Below the pieces are notes generated by a model, which did no database searches, was not told the origin of the DNA, and was given only the letters and a program-made list of their open reading frames with translations. Both the position numbers and the translations under genes were made by a program. Below, one piece after another: positions 33,768 to 60,352 of a stretch of DNA of 64,000 nucleotides (positions are counted from its first letter, which is position 1; each line of letters opens with the position of its first letter). Source of the DNA: Megascapheus bottae (Eukaryota > Chordata > Mammalia > Rodentia > Geomyidae); NCBI GenBank assembly GCA_024803745.1, contig JANJXV010000024.1, positions 13,159,427-13,223,426 of the forward strand, given 5' to 3'.

Positions 33768-34061
33768 AAGAGCTGAGCATTTCCCCCCCAGCCTCTGGCT
33801 GCCAGAAACTCACTGAAGTGGATGATGAACATAACTTTCTTGCTTTTTTTTTTTTCTTTTATGAGAAGCACATGGCCACTGAAATTGCTCTGATGCTCTG
33901 GGTGAAAACTCAAAGGGTTATGTGGTCTGACTCCGTGGCGGGAAAGACAAAGTTTTCCCAAGGAACATAGGGTCTTGACCCATGGGGTTAAGACACTGAA
34001 CTTGATCCATGGAATTTGCCTGCTACTAAGATGCATTTCTGCTACAGAACAAGGAGAGCTG

Positions 34062-34310
34062 AAGAGAGAAGCTGGAAATTGTGCTGTGGCTCAAGTGGTA
34101 GAGCACTAGCCTTGAGAAAGCCCAAGGACAATGGCCAGGCCCTGATTTCAAGCCCCAGGACTGGCCAAAAAAAAAAAAAAAAAAAAGCAATTAACTACCA
34201 GGAAACAGGAAGTAGAGTTGGAGCTCAAAGTGGTAGAGTGCTAGCTTTGAGCAAAAAAGCTTAGGGACAGTATCCAGCTCCTGGGTTCTAGCCGCATGAA
34301 ATAAAACAAA
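34062..34310 (+). mobile_element. two Geo right arms in tandem
   Basis: AGCTGGAAATTGTGCTGTGG (34067) and ACAGGAAGTAGAGTTGGAGC (34206), each with its own GCTAG/CTAGC core and terminal B-box-like motif, separated by A20. The left arms are lost. Confidence 0.8.
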
Positions 34311-35479
34311 AGTAACAAGAAAATCCCATGTAATCTAATCCCAGCATTGTCCGTCTTCATTTTTGACTGGCAGTGCAGATCCGTAGCTCTTCTAGACAGA
34401 ATGATTTTGGAATATTCACCTTGGTTTGGAGGCGGGAGTGGGTCTGCTTCTAGCTTTGTTTCAGTGATTGTTTGCATGTGAGCTGCTATGAAAGATCTCC
34501 TGGGTCACAGTTGGGCTTGGTGGGGTACCCGGGCCATCCCCAACCTGCGGTGTTGAGTCTCTGTGGAATCTGTCACAGTGACATCCTAGGCCAGTGCCGT
34601 TGGAATTACAGTGACCATCTGGGGGTCCCAGGAGAGTTGTGGCTCAGACATGCTGCTGCCCTGGCACACACAGTGGCTTGTGGCAATGTCAAGGGAGGTC
34701 CAGGCAACAGTCATTCTTTATGCAAGCAGCACAGGCCCTGGCATCCCAAGTGGGCAGAGGAGGCACTCACGGGTCCTACATGGAAGCCTCCAGATAGCCT
34801 GCTGTGTTCAATGCCGTGTCTCCACCTGACCCCTCCTAAGGTACCACAGGGTGTGGTGGCCCAGTGGCCTCTCCTGGGTGCCCACACAGATCCTTGTATC
34901 CAGGTTAACACTTACTAGTGCAGAAGTGCAGTGGTTTCCCTGCAGCTCCCTGAGGAAGGCCCCAGAGCATATGGAGTCAGCTGTAGCATCTTCCCAAATG
35001 GTTTACTTTTCAAGCAGTGTCTGCTACAGCTATGCAGACCTGGGACTGCTGTGTCTTCAGGCCTTGCCACAGACAGCAAGCCAGTGGACTTGGCTGGTCC
35101 AAGGTACACTTGGAGAAGAAGGCACCCTTTGCCAGACCATGTAGCTTTTACAAGTATTCTTCAACAGCAGCACTCACTGCCCGGCACAAAACACTCAGTT
35201 CTGAAGTGAGGATGACACAAGATAGGACAACAGATACTCAAGTGATTTCCAAATCTATTCACTGTGCTGCTCAGTGCCAAAGGGCACAGGGCTCATTGTC
35301 CTGGGGCAGAATGCCCACCAGCTGTTGTGGTCAGGACCGAGTCCAAACAGAAGGTTTAATCAGTGAGTCTTGCAGCAAGGATGGGGGTGGGGGTGGATTT
35401 GGATCGACTATGTGAGGGGAGGGTATCCCCAGAGAGTGATGAAGATGGGTGGGGGCATCCCTGCTCTCAGGGAGCCAGG
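34311..35479. other. intergenic unique sequence
   Basis: Frames of 148 codons (34472-34918) and 132 codons (35017-35415) occur, but composition looks non-coding and no domain is visible. Confidence 0.55.
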
Positions 35480-36075
35480 GATTTGGGTGCAGAAGGCCAG
35501 GCCAGGGCCAGATTGTGGAGGGCTTTAAATGTCAGGCTATGGAATTTATCAGGGAAATGAAATGATCAAACAGGTGTTTCAGGAAGATAAATTTGAAGAG
35601 AATGTGCAGGATGAATTGGAAAATCTGGAAGCATGGCAACAATTAGAAGGCTGTGAGATTCATTAAGCTGTTGCAGGGTCCTGTGTGAGTTGATAAGGGT
35701 ATAAATGAGCGGAATGGTGGCAGAAATGGAAAGGAGACAGCTGCAAGAGACATTGTTAAGGAAGAATGGATGAGGTTTGCTGCTTGATTGGATTGGGGAC
35801 CAAGGGAGCTCAAGGAATCAATGATGACACCAGAGTTTTGAGTGGGTAACTCGTAGTACACTGAGCAGAGAAAGGGGTGTTAGAAGAGGGAGCTGGTTTT
35901 AGCAGGTCTAGACATACAGTCCACATGAGTCTCAACTGCAAATGCCTGACAGGTACCTGAAATGTAACACCAGAGCTGGAGAGAGACAAGGCGTGGTGAC
36001 GAATCCAGGAGTCAGGTGGAGAGGTGATAAATTAAGTAGTGCCACGAATGAGGTCACTAAGGAAAAATATATATA
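35480..36075 (+). mobile_element. ancient interspersed repeat, family not assigned
   Basis: The run GGGCTTTAAATGTCAGGCTA, AATTAGAAGGCTGTGAGATT, then a PP-rich and CACCAGAG-type tail follows the word order of an old mammalian repeat that I recall but cannot name with certainty. No frame is preserved. Confidence 0.4.
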
Positions 36076-36584
36076 GTAAAACAGGCCGACACATTGCCCC
36101 TTCAAGAATGGCCACTTAGAAAGGATACTAATTTAGAAAGTGTGACCCTACCTGCTGCAGGCCTTTGCCATTAAAACAGCAGCTTAAAGTACATATTACT
36201 TCAACAAAAATGAAGCAATGGAACGCTTTTATGTCTCAGCAGGCACTGAATTATAAATGCCTTAAAACAAATGTAGGTTAAGTAAAAGCTGGCATTAAAC
36301 TAAGGATGTGCTTAAGAGGTAGAATGTTGCTTAGCAAGTTCAAACTCATTCCCTACACCCCTAATATACGTACAGTATTAAAGAAAACGAGAAATGGCGT
36401 AATTAGTGGATCTGATTCTGCTATGTAATAAAAAGCAAAACTTGTGTATGCAGGAGGAAAGTTCGAGGCTAGCCTGGACTGTAAATAAAAAAGGAAAACT
36501 TGTGATATATATACTAGAAAAACTGCTTGGAAGTATTTGTAGTTAATGACTCACTGTAATTCAAGAACAAAAAGGTGCAGTATT

Positions 36585-36660
36585 TCGGTCTGGTGGTTTA
36601 GCTCAGAGGTAGTATACATATGTAGCGTGCAGGAGCCCAGGGTCCAGAGCTGGAAGTCAC
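36585..36660 (+). mobile_element. ID-like fragment
   Basis: CTGGTGGTTTAGCTCAGAGG followed by AGGAGCCCAGGGTCCAGAG. Degraded. Confidence 0.45.
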
Positions 36661-36842
36661 CCCAAGCTATATAGGAAGTAGATTCAGAAGCTCACAGTCC
36701 TAGCAGAGAAATCCACTGGAAGACAGAAAATCTGAGGGACTCATTCTTTGTGGAAGGTAAGCTGGATCAAGGCTCAGTTGTCCCCAGTCAGGAAGCAAGA
36801 GCATAGCCTTAAAGTAACTTGTGATTCTAGCAGACTTCTGAG

Positions 36843-36932
36843 GGCCGGGACTTTGGCCTATTGGTAGAGTGCTGGCCTAGCATGTACGAAGACTTGGGTT
36901 CATTTCCCTGGTACCACATACATAGAAAAAAA
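36843..36932 (+). mobile_element. IDL left arm only
   Basis: GGCCGGGACTTTGGCCTATT to ACCACATACATAGAAAAAAA. It ends at the internal A stretch with no right arm. Confidence 0.8.
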
Positions 36933-37002
36933 AAGTCTGTTTGCAGTGCACTATTTTTCTAAAGGGTGAATTCAAACAAATTTGAAGCGGTTTATTTATG
37001 TT

Positions 37003-37192
37003 TTTCCAGTCCTGGTGCTTAAACTCAGAGCCTGAGCACTGTCCTTGTTTTTTTTTTGTCAAGTCTAACACTCTGCCACTTGAGCCACAGCACCACTTCC
37101 AGCTTTTCTATGTATGTGGTACCAAGGAATAGAACCTGGGTCTTGGTGCATGCTAGGCAAGCACTCTACCACTAGGTCAAACTCCTGGTCCA
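37003..37192 (-). mobile_element. IDL-Geo SINE
   Basis: An antisense dimer, left-arm end GGTCAAACTCCTGGTCC, close to the opposite-facing copy at 37210. Confidence 0.88.
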
Positions 37193-37209
37193 AAAAATTA
37201 ATTTACTGG

Positions 37210-37435
37210 ACTGGGAGTTTGGCCTAGCAGTAGAGTACTTGCCTAGCATGCACCAAGACCCAGGATCAATTCCCCAGTACCATATACATTAAAAAAAACA
37301 ACAACAAAACAAAACCAGAGGTGGTGCTGTGACTCAAGTGGTAGAGCTCTAGCCTTGAGAAAGCCCAAGGACAGTGCTCAGGCCCTGAGTTTAAGCCCCA
37401 GGACTGGCAAAAAAAACCCCAAACCAAACCAAAAC
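37210..37435 (+). mobile_element. IDL-Geo SINE
   Basis: GGACTGGGAGTTTGGCCTAG. The linker carries AAACAACAACAAAAC. Tail ACCCCAAACC-rich. Confidence 0.9.
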
Positions 37436-37572
37436 TTTATTGCTTCTACAGAAGTGATGATGTACAGAAGGATTACAATGACAAGAATTAGGTAATGAAT
37501 ACTTTTCTTTTTTTGTCAGGATGCCTTTCTTTTCATAGTATTTCCTGTTCCCTCATTTTTTCCCAGTGCCTC

Positions 37573-37603
<31 letters not shown>

Positions 37604-37978
37604 GCCAGTCCTGGACTTAAGCTTGGGGCCTGAGCACTGTCCTTGGATTTTTTCAAGGCTAGAGCTCTACCACTTCAGCCTAAGCACCACTTCCGGCTTT
37701 TTCTTTCTTTTTTTTTTTTTTTAAATATTTTTTATTGTATTTAATAAAAGGGTAACATGATATTTGCCAGATAGAAGGTGCATTAATTCACATACATTGA
37801 TACCCTTCCACATGTCTTGGTCTCCATTACCCTACCCCCCACCCCCCCCTTGGTTTTCCCCCCTTCCCTGTCCAATTAACTTCCGGCTTTTTCTATGTAT
37901 GTGGTACCAAGGAATCGAACCTGGGTCTTCGTGAATGCTAGGCAAGCACTCTACCACTAGGCCAAACTCCCAGCCCCC
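37573..37978 (-). mobile_element. IDL-Geo SINE split by a LINE-1 3' end
   Basis: A T31 tail and the right arm lie at 37573-37704, and the left arm at 37879-37978. The interruption is the insert at 37705-37878. Confidence 0.92.
37705..37878 (-). mobile_element. short LINE-1 3' end inserted in a SINE
   Basis: The 174-base insert has the order (on - strand) G-rich purine tract, unique 3' UTR sequence, AATAAA-like end and poly(A). It is flanked by 16-base duplications ACTTCCGGCTTTTTCT at 37689-37704 and 37879-37894, so it interrupts the IDL-Geo SINE at 37590-37978. Confidence 0.85.
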
Positions 37979-39009
37979 AGTGCCTCCCTCTTGTCTCCAC
38001 ATACAAGTTATACAGTTCACTTCCATCAGTGTTCAGTGAGCTCCACTGCTGCATTTGTTCACCCTTTTTCCCTTGAGTTCTGTGCTGCCCCCACCCTCCT
38101 GAATAAAGGGAAAAATAGGTCTCATTTCTGTATCTTGGAGCTTGTTTTAACATATATTTATATAAATATGAAGAAGCATTTAGGTACTGTATATTTATGC
38201 TTCTCTCCTATCTTCTTTTGATCTCACAGTATTTAGAATCCTGTATAACTTGTCATAGCCAGTGCATTTTAGATCTATTTCTGCATATCAGAGAACATGC
38301 ACTGTTCACCTGAGCTTGGCTTGCCTCACTTACCATAATTTGCTCTAGTTCTATCCATTTCCCTAAAAATGACATTGTTTTATTCTAATGGCAATTCCAC
38401 TGTGTTTAGGTACCACATTTTTTGGACCCACTCATCTGTTGTGGGGCACCTGGGCTGTTTCCATATCTTGGCTAATATGAATAGTGCAGCAATGAACATG
38501 GATGTGCAGGTGTCCTTATATCCTGGATCATGATGCTCAGGGCAGACGCCCAGGAGTGGTGTGGATATGGGTGGGTCATAGGGAAGGTCTATGCCTACTT
38601 TGTTGAGGAACCTCCAGACTGTTCAGAGTGGTTGCACTAGTTTACATTCATGCCATCAGTGTAGTAGGGTTCCTTTTTCCCCACATCCTGCCAATATGTG
38701 TTGTTCAAATTCACAATTTTAACCAGTCTTATTGGGGAGAGATGGAATCTGAGTTTTGATTTGCATTTCTTTATGGCCAGGGACGATGAGCATTTCTTCA
38801 TGTTTCTTTGCCATTCTTACCTCTTCTGAGAAGTCTCAAACAGGGATCCATTTTTTAGGTTTCCATGTGTAGATGTCGTTTTCCAACACCAATTATTGAA
38901 GAGGCTATTTTTTTCCCCTACTGTGTCTTTGGTTCCCTTATTAAGTATTAGATAACTGTTAAGTGCATAGTTTTTCTTGGGCCTTCTAAATCTATTTAAT
39001 TGATCTTTG

Positions 39010-39210
39010 GGTCTTTTTTTTTTTTTTTTTTTGGTTGGTTGTGGGGCTTAGACTCTGGGCTGGGGCCCTGGCCTTGAGCCACAGTGCCACTTCTTGGAGA
39101 TAAGAATCTCACGGACTTTTTGTGACCAGGCTGGCTTTGAATAGCAATCCTCAGATCTCAGCCTCCTGAGTAGCTAGGATTACAGGTGTGAGCCACCATG
39201 CCTGGCTCCT
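39010..39210 (-). mobile_element. 7SL-Geo SINE in LINE-1
   Basis: T18, GGGGCTTAGACTCTGGGCTG, a shortened right arm, and GTGTGAGCCACCATGCCTGG. CCTTTGGGTCTATTT follows as a near repeat of the sequence before it. Confidence 0.9.
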
Positions 39211-39306
39211 TTGGGTCTATTTATTACGGAGCTGTGTAGAGTTTGAGGTCTGGTAATGCTACCCATTTTTGGATCATTTTCTCTATTTTGGGGTCATTGG
39301 GATTTT

Positions 39307-39430
39307 TTTAAAAAATTGTTGGGGTAATGTATAAAGGAGTTACAGTTACATTTGCCAAGTAGTAGGTGCATTACTTCTCACACATCGATACCCCTTCTCC
39401 TGTTGTCCTCATTTCCCTCCCCAACCACCC
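39307..39430 (-). mobile_element. short LINE-1 3' end inserted in a LINE-1
   Basis: A 124-base copy of the same 3' end as at 37705, flanked by TCATTGGGATTTT at 39294-39306 and 39431-39443. The duplicated bases belong to the host LINE-1 ORF2, which resumes exactly afterward. Confidence 0.85.
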
Positions 39431-40017
39431 TCATTGGGATTTTGATGGGGGTTGTGCTGACTCTACCATTTTTGGCAGTATGGCCATTTTCACAATATAG
39501 ATCCTATCTATCCATGAACATGGACGGTCTTTCCATTTCCTGGTGTCCTCTGAATTCTTTTTTCAGATTTTTTATAGTTTTTTTTTTACTATGAAGATGG
39601 TTTATAGGTTTGATTAGGTTAATTTCTAGGTTTTTTTTTTTTTTGAGACTATTGCAATGTTTTTCCTTTCAGCTTGTACACTAAGGGCATACAGAAAGGC
39701 TACTGATTTTTGTGGGTTAATTTTGTATCCTGCTACTTTCCCAAAGTGACTGATCAGCTTAGAGATGGAGATTTTGGGGTCTTTCAGTTATGTAATCTGT
39801 AAATAGGAATAGTAAGATTTCTTCTTTCCCTATGTGAACCCCTTTTATGTCCTCTTCTTGCCTTATTGCTGTGGCTAAGAAGGGACAGATATCCTTGCCT
39901 TGTTTCTGTTTTTAGGGGAAATGGGTTTTAGTTTTCCCCAATTCAATATGATGTTGGCTATTGGTCTGTCATTTATAGCCTTTAAGGACTGTTCCTTCTA
40001 TTCTAGATACCCCAAAG

Positions 40018-40209
40018 CTTTTTTGTCAGTCCTGGGGCTTGAACTCAGGGCCTGAGCACTGTCCTTGGACTTTCTCAAGGCTAAAGCTCTACTACTTGAG
40101 CCACAGGATCACTTCTGGCTATTTCTATGTATGTGCTACTTTGGAATCAAAGCTGGGTCTTCATGCACGCTAGGTAAGCACTCTACCACTAGGCCAAAAT
40201 CCCAGCCCT
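40018..40209 (-). mobile_element. IDL-Geo SINE in LINE-1
   Basis: An antisense dimer flanked by CCAAAGCTTTT (about 40012 and 40214), probably the target duplication. Confidence 0.9.
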
Positions 40210-40924
40210 TCTCCAAAGCTTTTAATATGAACAGATGTGGTATTTTGTTGAAGGCTTTTTCTGCATCTGTTGAGATGTTCATGCGGTGAATTACATTTCA
40301 TGATTTGCATATGTTAAACCAGCCTTGCATCTGTGGAATGAAGCTTACTTGATCATAATGTAGGATTTTGTTTCTGCATTCTGTTGGCTAGTATTTTATT
40401 TAAGAGCTTTGCATCTGTGTTCATCAGAGGAACTGGTCTGTAGTTCAATTTTTTTGTTGGATTCTTACCTGGTTTTAGAATGAGGGTGATATTGGCTTCA
40501 TCAAATGAGTTTGGAATTGTTCCCTCTGTTTCTATTTCACAGAAAAGCTTGAGGAGCATTGGTGTTGGATTGTCTTTAAAAGTCTTACAGAATTCAGCAG
40601 TGCAATCCATCTGGGCCTGGGCTAGAAGCTGCTCAATAAAAATACTGTCTGCTATATAGCCTAAGCTAGTTTCCAACTCAGGGTCCTCTTGCCTTGGCCT
40701 CCTATGTATCTGGGATCACAGACAGGTCTCCAACCAAAGTATTTTTTTGAGCCATAATTAAGTCCAAACTGACTCAAACATTTTAAAAATTAAGTTAACA
40801 TAGGCAAGTTACTGAAGTACAGCAACTTATGCTAGCTTGCAGACAAAACATTTCTTCTTTGGTGATGTGTACCGCTAGTCACCATACATAATACATCCAC
40901 TTACTATGTGTCCTTTCCTCCCTG

Positions 40925-41345
40925 CTTTGCCAGTTCCAGGACTGAAGCTAACTTGGCTCTGTATACTCTCTCATGACGAATGTCCTACCATTTAAACCAT
41001 ACTTCTACCTCTGCTGGTTACTCTGGTGATGGAATCTCTTGAACTTTTCTGCATGGGCTGGCTTGGAACCATGATCTTCTAATCTCAGTCACCTAAGTAA
41101 CTAGGATTACAGGTGTGAGTAACAAGGGTTCATTTTCTTTTAAATTTTTTGTCAGTCATGGGGCTTGAACTCAGAGCCTGGGTACTGTCCCTGAGCTCTT
41201 TTGCTCAAGGCTAGTACTCTACTACTTTAGGACATAGTACCACTTCCAGTTTTCTGGAGATAAGTCTCACGGACTCTCCTGACTAGGCTGGCTTCGAACC
41301 ACAGATCTCTGAGTAGTTAGGATTACAAGTGTGAGCCACCAGTGA
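40925..41345 (-). mobile_element. two antisense 7SL-Geo SINEs in a row
   Basis: An older copy (40925-41128, ATTACAGGTGTGAGTAAC) and a fresher one (41147-41345, ATTACAAGTGTGAGCCACC) point the same way. Confidence 0.8.
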
Positions 41346-41366
41346 TAGTAACTGAGAAAATAAAAT

Positions 41367-41445
41367 AGGCTGAGTTGTGACTCAGTAACACAGTGCTTGT
41401 CTATTGTATGTGAGACCCCAGCAGCAACCAAAAAAAAAAAAAGGC
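41367..41445 (+). mobile_element. ID-like SINE
   Basis: GGCTGAGTTGTGACTCAGTA to GAGACCCCAGCAGCAACC and an A12 tail. Confidence 0.6.
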
Positions 41446-42101
41446 TTATGTGTAAACTTTTGAATTTCTAGATTAAAAGCTACTTAAGTCCTATTAAAGA
41501 AAATACTTTTTCTCTTATGTATTTTTTTCCTCAAACATTTTTAATAAAGCATATGCAATGGAATAGTTTAAAAGTACAGCAAGTGCTACTCCATGACATT
41601 GTTAATACCTCTGGAAATCAGTTTACACAGACTCAAAGCAGTTAAAAGATAGCTCCATTCTTCTGGACATCAACTTGAGAAACAATATGCATATACAATA
41701 CTTCAGATGACATGAGTTTTAGCCAGGTCCAGGCCCATATCAAGGCCTTGCAAGCAGATCTTAGTGATGTGTCTGTCCATCAAGAAAGCACATGCAACTG
41801 CTAGCTGATTCACACATTCACAGAAAAAAAAGGCAGCACCAAGCAGAATTTACAAATGTAGTATTATCTAAGAAGTGTAATATTTGGAAATACTATAGCT
41901 AAAATTTTTGAACAAATGAATATCAGTGCAATAAAACTCTAAAAAAAAACACCCTCAGTATTATGGTACAGTGAGATTAACTGGCTAAAAACCAAACAGT
42001 GACATTCTCTTGACGTCCTTAGAATTGAACTAAAACCCAAATAATTTAATTCTACCAGCTAATTTAATCAAAGCTGGCTTTTTAACACTATCAAAAGTTT
42101 T

Positions 42102-42107
42102 TTTATT
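42102..42107 (-). terminator. TMEM209: candidate TMEM209 poly(A) signal
   Basis: TTTATT on the + strand is AATAAA on the - strand. It is the first such hexamer after the stop codon and sits in an A-rich - strand context, so a chance match is possible. Confidence 0.4.
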
Positions 42108-42596
42108 TTTTCTTGAAAAAAATCTACCCACCAAGCACAGCAGTAAATTCCTTCAATTACACCTTCTTCTCTCCCCAGTAATGCCCGAGTACACATGTGC
42201 AACCCTCCCTACTCCCCCTCAGGGCCTCAGGCAGCTGGAGTAGAGTTTAGCTGCCCAGCATTCCCAAGACCTTGATGTTGTGGCCTGTGTGTGGTAGAAG
42301 GTGCAAGACACTATCTACTTGATGTTTTGCCAGGAAGTGGATCCAGATGCTGGTTCCAATACTGACTTCACTGGCTGCTGCTATGAAAGTGGCTAAGACA
42401 GTAATGAAGGAAAAACACTGGGCATGGGGCTCTCCCATATCTTCTGTGCAGCATTCTTTCAGTATCTCCAGGCAGAAAGCCCAGGAGAACCCTCATCTCT
42501 ACAGTGCTGAAGGCCACTTACCAGATCTCTACCCTCCATCAGGCTGCCTGCATGTCCTACTGCACAAGTAATGAGGATAGTTAAAAGGTATACATG

Positions 42597-42850
42597 GAGC
42601 TCGGTGCAGTGGCTCATGCCTGTAATCCTAGCTACTCAGGAGGCTGAGATCTGAGGATTGTGGTTTGAAGCTGGCCAGGCAGGAAAGTTCCTGAAATGTT
42701 TATCTTTAATCACCTAAAATCTAGAAATAGTAGAGCACTAGCCTTAAGCAAAAAAACTCAAGGATGGTGCCTACTCTAAGATGAAGCCCTGCAACTAACA
42801 ACAACAACAACAACAACAAAAACCCAAGACAAAAAAAACAACAAAAAAAC
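42597..42850 (+). mobile_element. 7SL-Geo SINE in the inferred TMEM209 3' UTR
   Basis: GGAGCTCGGTGCAGTGGCTC to GATGAAGCCCTGCAAC with a long AAC-repeat tail. It is antisense to TMEM209. Confidence 0.88.
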
Positions 42851-42935
42851 CCCCCCTCAGCATTGCAGTTTTATAGTCAACTTCGGTTTCTGAAACAATA
42901 TGTAAAATCAAAGGTAATGTTTTATAGAACGGAAG

Positions 42936-42938
<3 letters not shown>

Positions 42939-43009
<71 letters not shown>
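42939..43009 (+). repeat. compound (AC)17(TC)18 microsatellite
   Basis: AC repeat 42939-42972 running straight into TC repeat 42973-43009. It begins 76 bases after the TMEM209 stop codon in transcript direction. Confidence 0.95.
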
Positions 43010-43010
<1 letters not shown>

Positions 43011-43084
43011 TATCTCAAAAGATGAGGTGACTCAGATGCTTAGATTCAACAAATCGAAGTTCAATGTTTGGAACTGATGATCTA

Positions 43085-58334
<15,250 letters not shown>

Positions 58335-58799
58335 TCAGAAGATATCCCTCACCATCAAGTATATGCCCCCTCTCCAAGACTGCCGTCTCTTTAGATAGCC
58401 TAGATTCTTTATGTTAAAAATTTAGACGATTTTTCAAGTAGTATGAACTTAAGAGCTCTAAAAATTGTAAGTAGTTAAATGTGTCTGTTTATTTTTGTTA
58501 TAAAATTAAGTTGATTAATTCCCTAAGACTTTTAAGTGATTCAGTGAGAAACAAGTACATTTCTTCTGGAACTAAGTAGGCTAAGCCAGTTGCCTGCCTG
58601 AATTTTTAGAGGCTCCTGCTGGAATGGAATAAATATAATCTCCTGTTAATTGACTTCTTGCTGGGCTATGGGCTGTAGTAATTGTGTTTTATTTACTAGC
58701 CTGCAGTAAATCCTGTGCTGATTAAAAATCTATCTGCACTTTACACTTTTAAATTTATAGTTACTTTTAGGAAATATAAAAATTGACATTTAGGAATCT

Positions 58800-58957
58800 A
58801 CTTCTATGCAAGTCTCTACCAGGGTACTACTTATCACACTTTAAATTATAGTTTGTCTCAATTCCGTAGAGAATCTGAGTTCCTTGAGGACAGGGATTAT
58901 TTTTCCTACTAGCACACAGAGCAATGCCTGAATATTAAACAAGGAATAATATTTCTT
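58800..58957 (+). mobile_element. LINE-2-like 3' end
   Basis: TTCCTTGAGGACAGGGATTA and AGAGCAATGCCTGAATATTA recall the LINE-2 terminus. It is cut at about 58958 by an antisense IDL-Geo SINE. Confidence 0.5.
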
Positions 58958-59145
58958 TTTTTCTTCTTGCCAGTCTTGGGACTTGAACTCAGGGCCTTGT
59001 TCTTGCGCTTTCTCAGGCTAGAGCTCTACCACTTGAGCCACTGAACCACTTCCAGCTTTTTCTATGTATGTGTTACCAAGGAATCGATCTTGGGTCTTGG
59101 TGCATGCTAGGCAAGCACTCTACCACTAGGCCAAACTCCTGGCCC
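58958..59145 (-). mobile_element. IDL-Geo SINE
   Basis: GCCAGTCTTGGGACTTGAAC to AGGCCAAACTCCTGGCCC, inside a LINE-2-like remnant. Confidence 0.9.
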
Positions 59146-59252
59146 TCAAGGGCATTATTTTCAGAGTTTAACAGGTCTCAGAAATATCTACTGATTGTAG
59201 TATAAGGTTTGTAAAAATCACAAATAAAACTAGTTGTTAAAAGGAATGATTA

Positions 59253-59457
59253 GGGGCCGGGAGTTTGGCCTAGTGGTAGAGTGTTTGCCTAGCATGCACA
59301 AAGACCCGGGTTTGATTCCTTGATACCACATACATAGAAAAAAGCTGGAAGTGGTGCTGAGGCTCAAGTGGTAGAGTTCTATCTAGTCTTGAGAAAGTCC
59401 AAGGACAGAGTTCAGGCCCTGAGCTCAAGCCCAGGACTGGTAAGAAAAAAAAAAAAA
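59253..59457 (+). mobile_element. IDL-Geo SINE, little diverged
   Basis: GGGGCCGGGAGTTTGGCCTA, right arm to CCCAGGACTGGT, A14 tail. The flank AAGGAATGATTA recurs after the tail (59238 and 59457), a target-site duplication. Confidence 0.94.
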
Positions 59458-59469
59458 AGGAATGATTAT

Positions 59470-59610
59470 AGGGCTGGGAATGTGGCTTGTGGTAGAATTT
59501 TTGTCTAGCATGCATGAAGCCCTGGGTTCAATTCCTCAGTACACATAAACAGAAAACGCTGGAAGTGGTGCTGTAGCTTGAGTGGTAGAGCGCTAGAGCC
59601 TTGATAAAAT
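59470..59610 (+). mobile_element. IDL-Geo SINE, right arm cut short
   Basis: GGGCTGGGAATGTGGCTTGT. The right arm stops after GCGCTAGAGCCTTGATAAAA at an AT repeat. Confidence 0.82.
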
Positions 59611-59739
59611 AATATATATATATATATTTTTTTTTGAGAGATCTCAAAAAAAGTCTCTAATAATATACCTTTAAGTTTCTAGAAAAACAAGATACAAGCC
59701 AAATCTAAAATTGGCAGGGAGAAATAATAATTAGGGCAG

Positions 59740-60352
59740 AAGTTAATGAAATAGAGGCTGAAAAAAACAACACAAACAATCAATGAAACCAGTTGTTTTT
59801 TGCAAAGGTAAGACTGCTAAAATCCAAGCCAAACTGATCAAAAGGAGAAAAGACCTGGATTAATAAAAACCCAGAGGATCATTATAGTATACTTTGAAAA
59901 TATGTATTTAATAAACTGGAAAATCTAGAAGAAATGGATAAATTCGGACATGTATTTTATCAACCAAATTTGAATAGGGTGGGTAAACCACTTTAATAGA
60001 TTTATATAACAAGCAATGAGATGGAAACAGTAATAGTCTCATAAGAGAAGAGCTAATGGACTCACTGATGAATTTCTACAGACCTCTAAAAAACTAACAT
60101 TAATGTTCTTCAAACTATGCCACATGATAGAAAGGAAAGGAATACTGTCAAATTCATTCTAATAAGACAAGAGTATCCTGATGCAAAAACTGGACAAGGA
60201 CACAACACAAAGAAAATTATAGACCAATTTCCTTAATAAACACAGATGCAAAAACTTTTAATACTTGCTAACCAAATTTAATAACACAGTTAAAAGATCA
60301 TACAACAAGAACAAGTTGATTTTATTTTAGGGATGCAAGAATAACCCAACAT
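59740..60352 (+). mobile_element. LINE-1 ORF2 fragment (RT region), decayed
   Basis: The + strand shows decayed LINE-1 ORF2 sequence, for example DKFGHVFYQPNL-like and YDAKTGQGHNTKKIIDQFP-like readings followed by NTDAKTFNTC. It carries many frame breaks. It lies antisense inside a TMEM209 intron and stops abruptly at a SINE scrap. Confidence 0.75.

Larger units (their letters stand above)
38140..40640 (-). mobile_element. LINE-1, 5'-truncated, antisense to KLHDC10
   Basis: The - strand reads LINE-1 ORF2. Positions 40676-40353 encode reverse-transcriptase words such as [20 protein letters not shown] and [18 protein letters not shown]. Lower coordinates hold the later ORF2 part (AVWRFLNK-like region near 38600), now broken by stops. 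ORF2 sequence between about 38830 and 38850 seems deleted. The element is interrupted by a 7SL-type SINE (39010-39210), a LINE-1 3' end (39307-39430) and an IDL-Geo SINE (40021-40209). Its 5' end fades near 40640. Confidence 0.88.
42085..43084 (-). other. TMEM209: TMEM209 3' UTR (inferred)
   Basis: From the stop codon to the first AATAAA on the - strand is about 1 kb. It would include a compound AC/TC microsatellite (42939-43009), a complete SINE (42597-42850) and about 430 bases of unique sequence (42160-42590). That unique block has a 63-codon - strand frame (42247-42438) that I do not recognise. Confidence 0.45.

Noticed and set aside
34472..34918. 148-codon open frame on the + strand
   Set aside because: No recognisable domain, other frames are also open over the same GC-richer bases, and there are no splice or transcript signals around it.
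40353..40676. 107-codon frame with a reverse-transcriptase-like sequence
   Set aside because: A piece of a 5'-truncated LINE-1, not a domesticated gene. It begins and ends within the element and other parts are broken.
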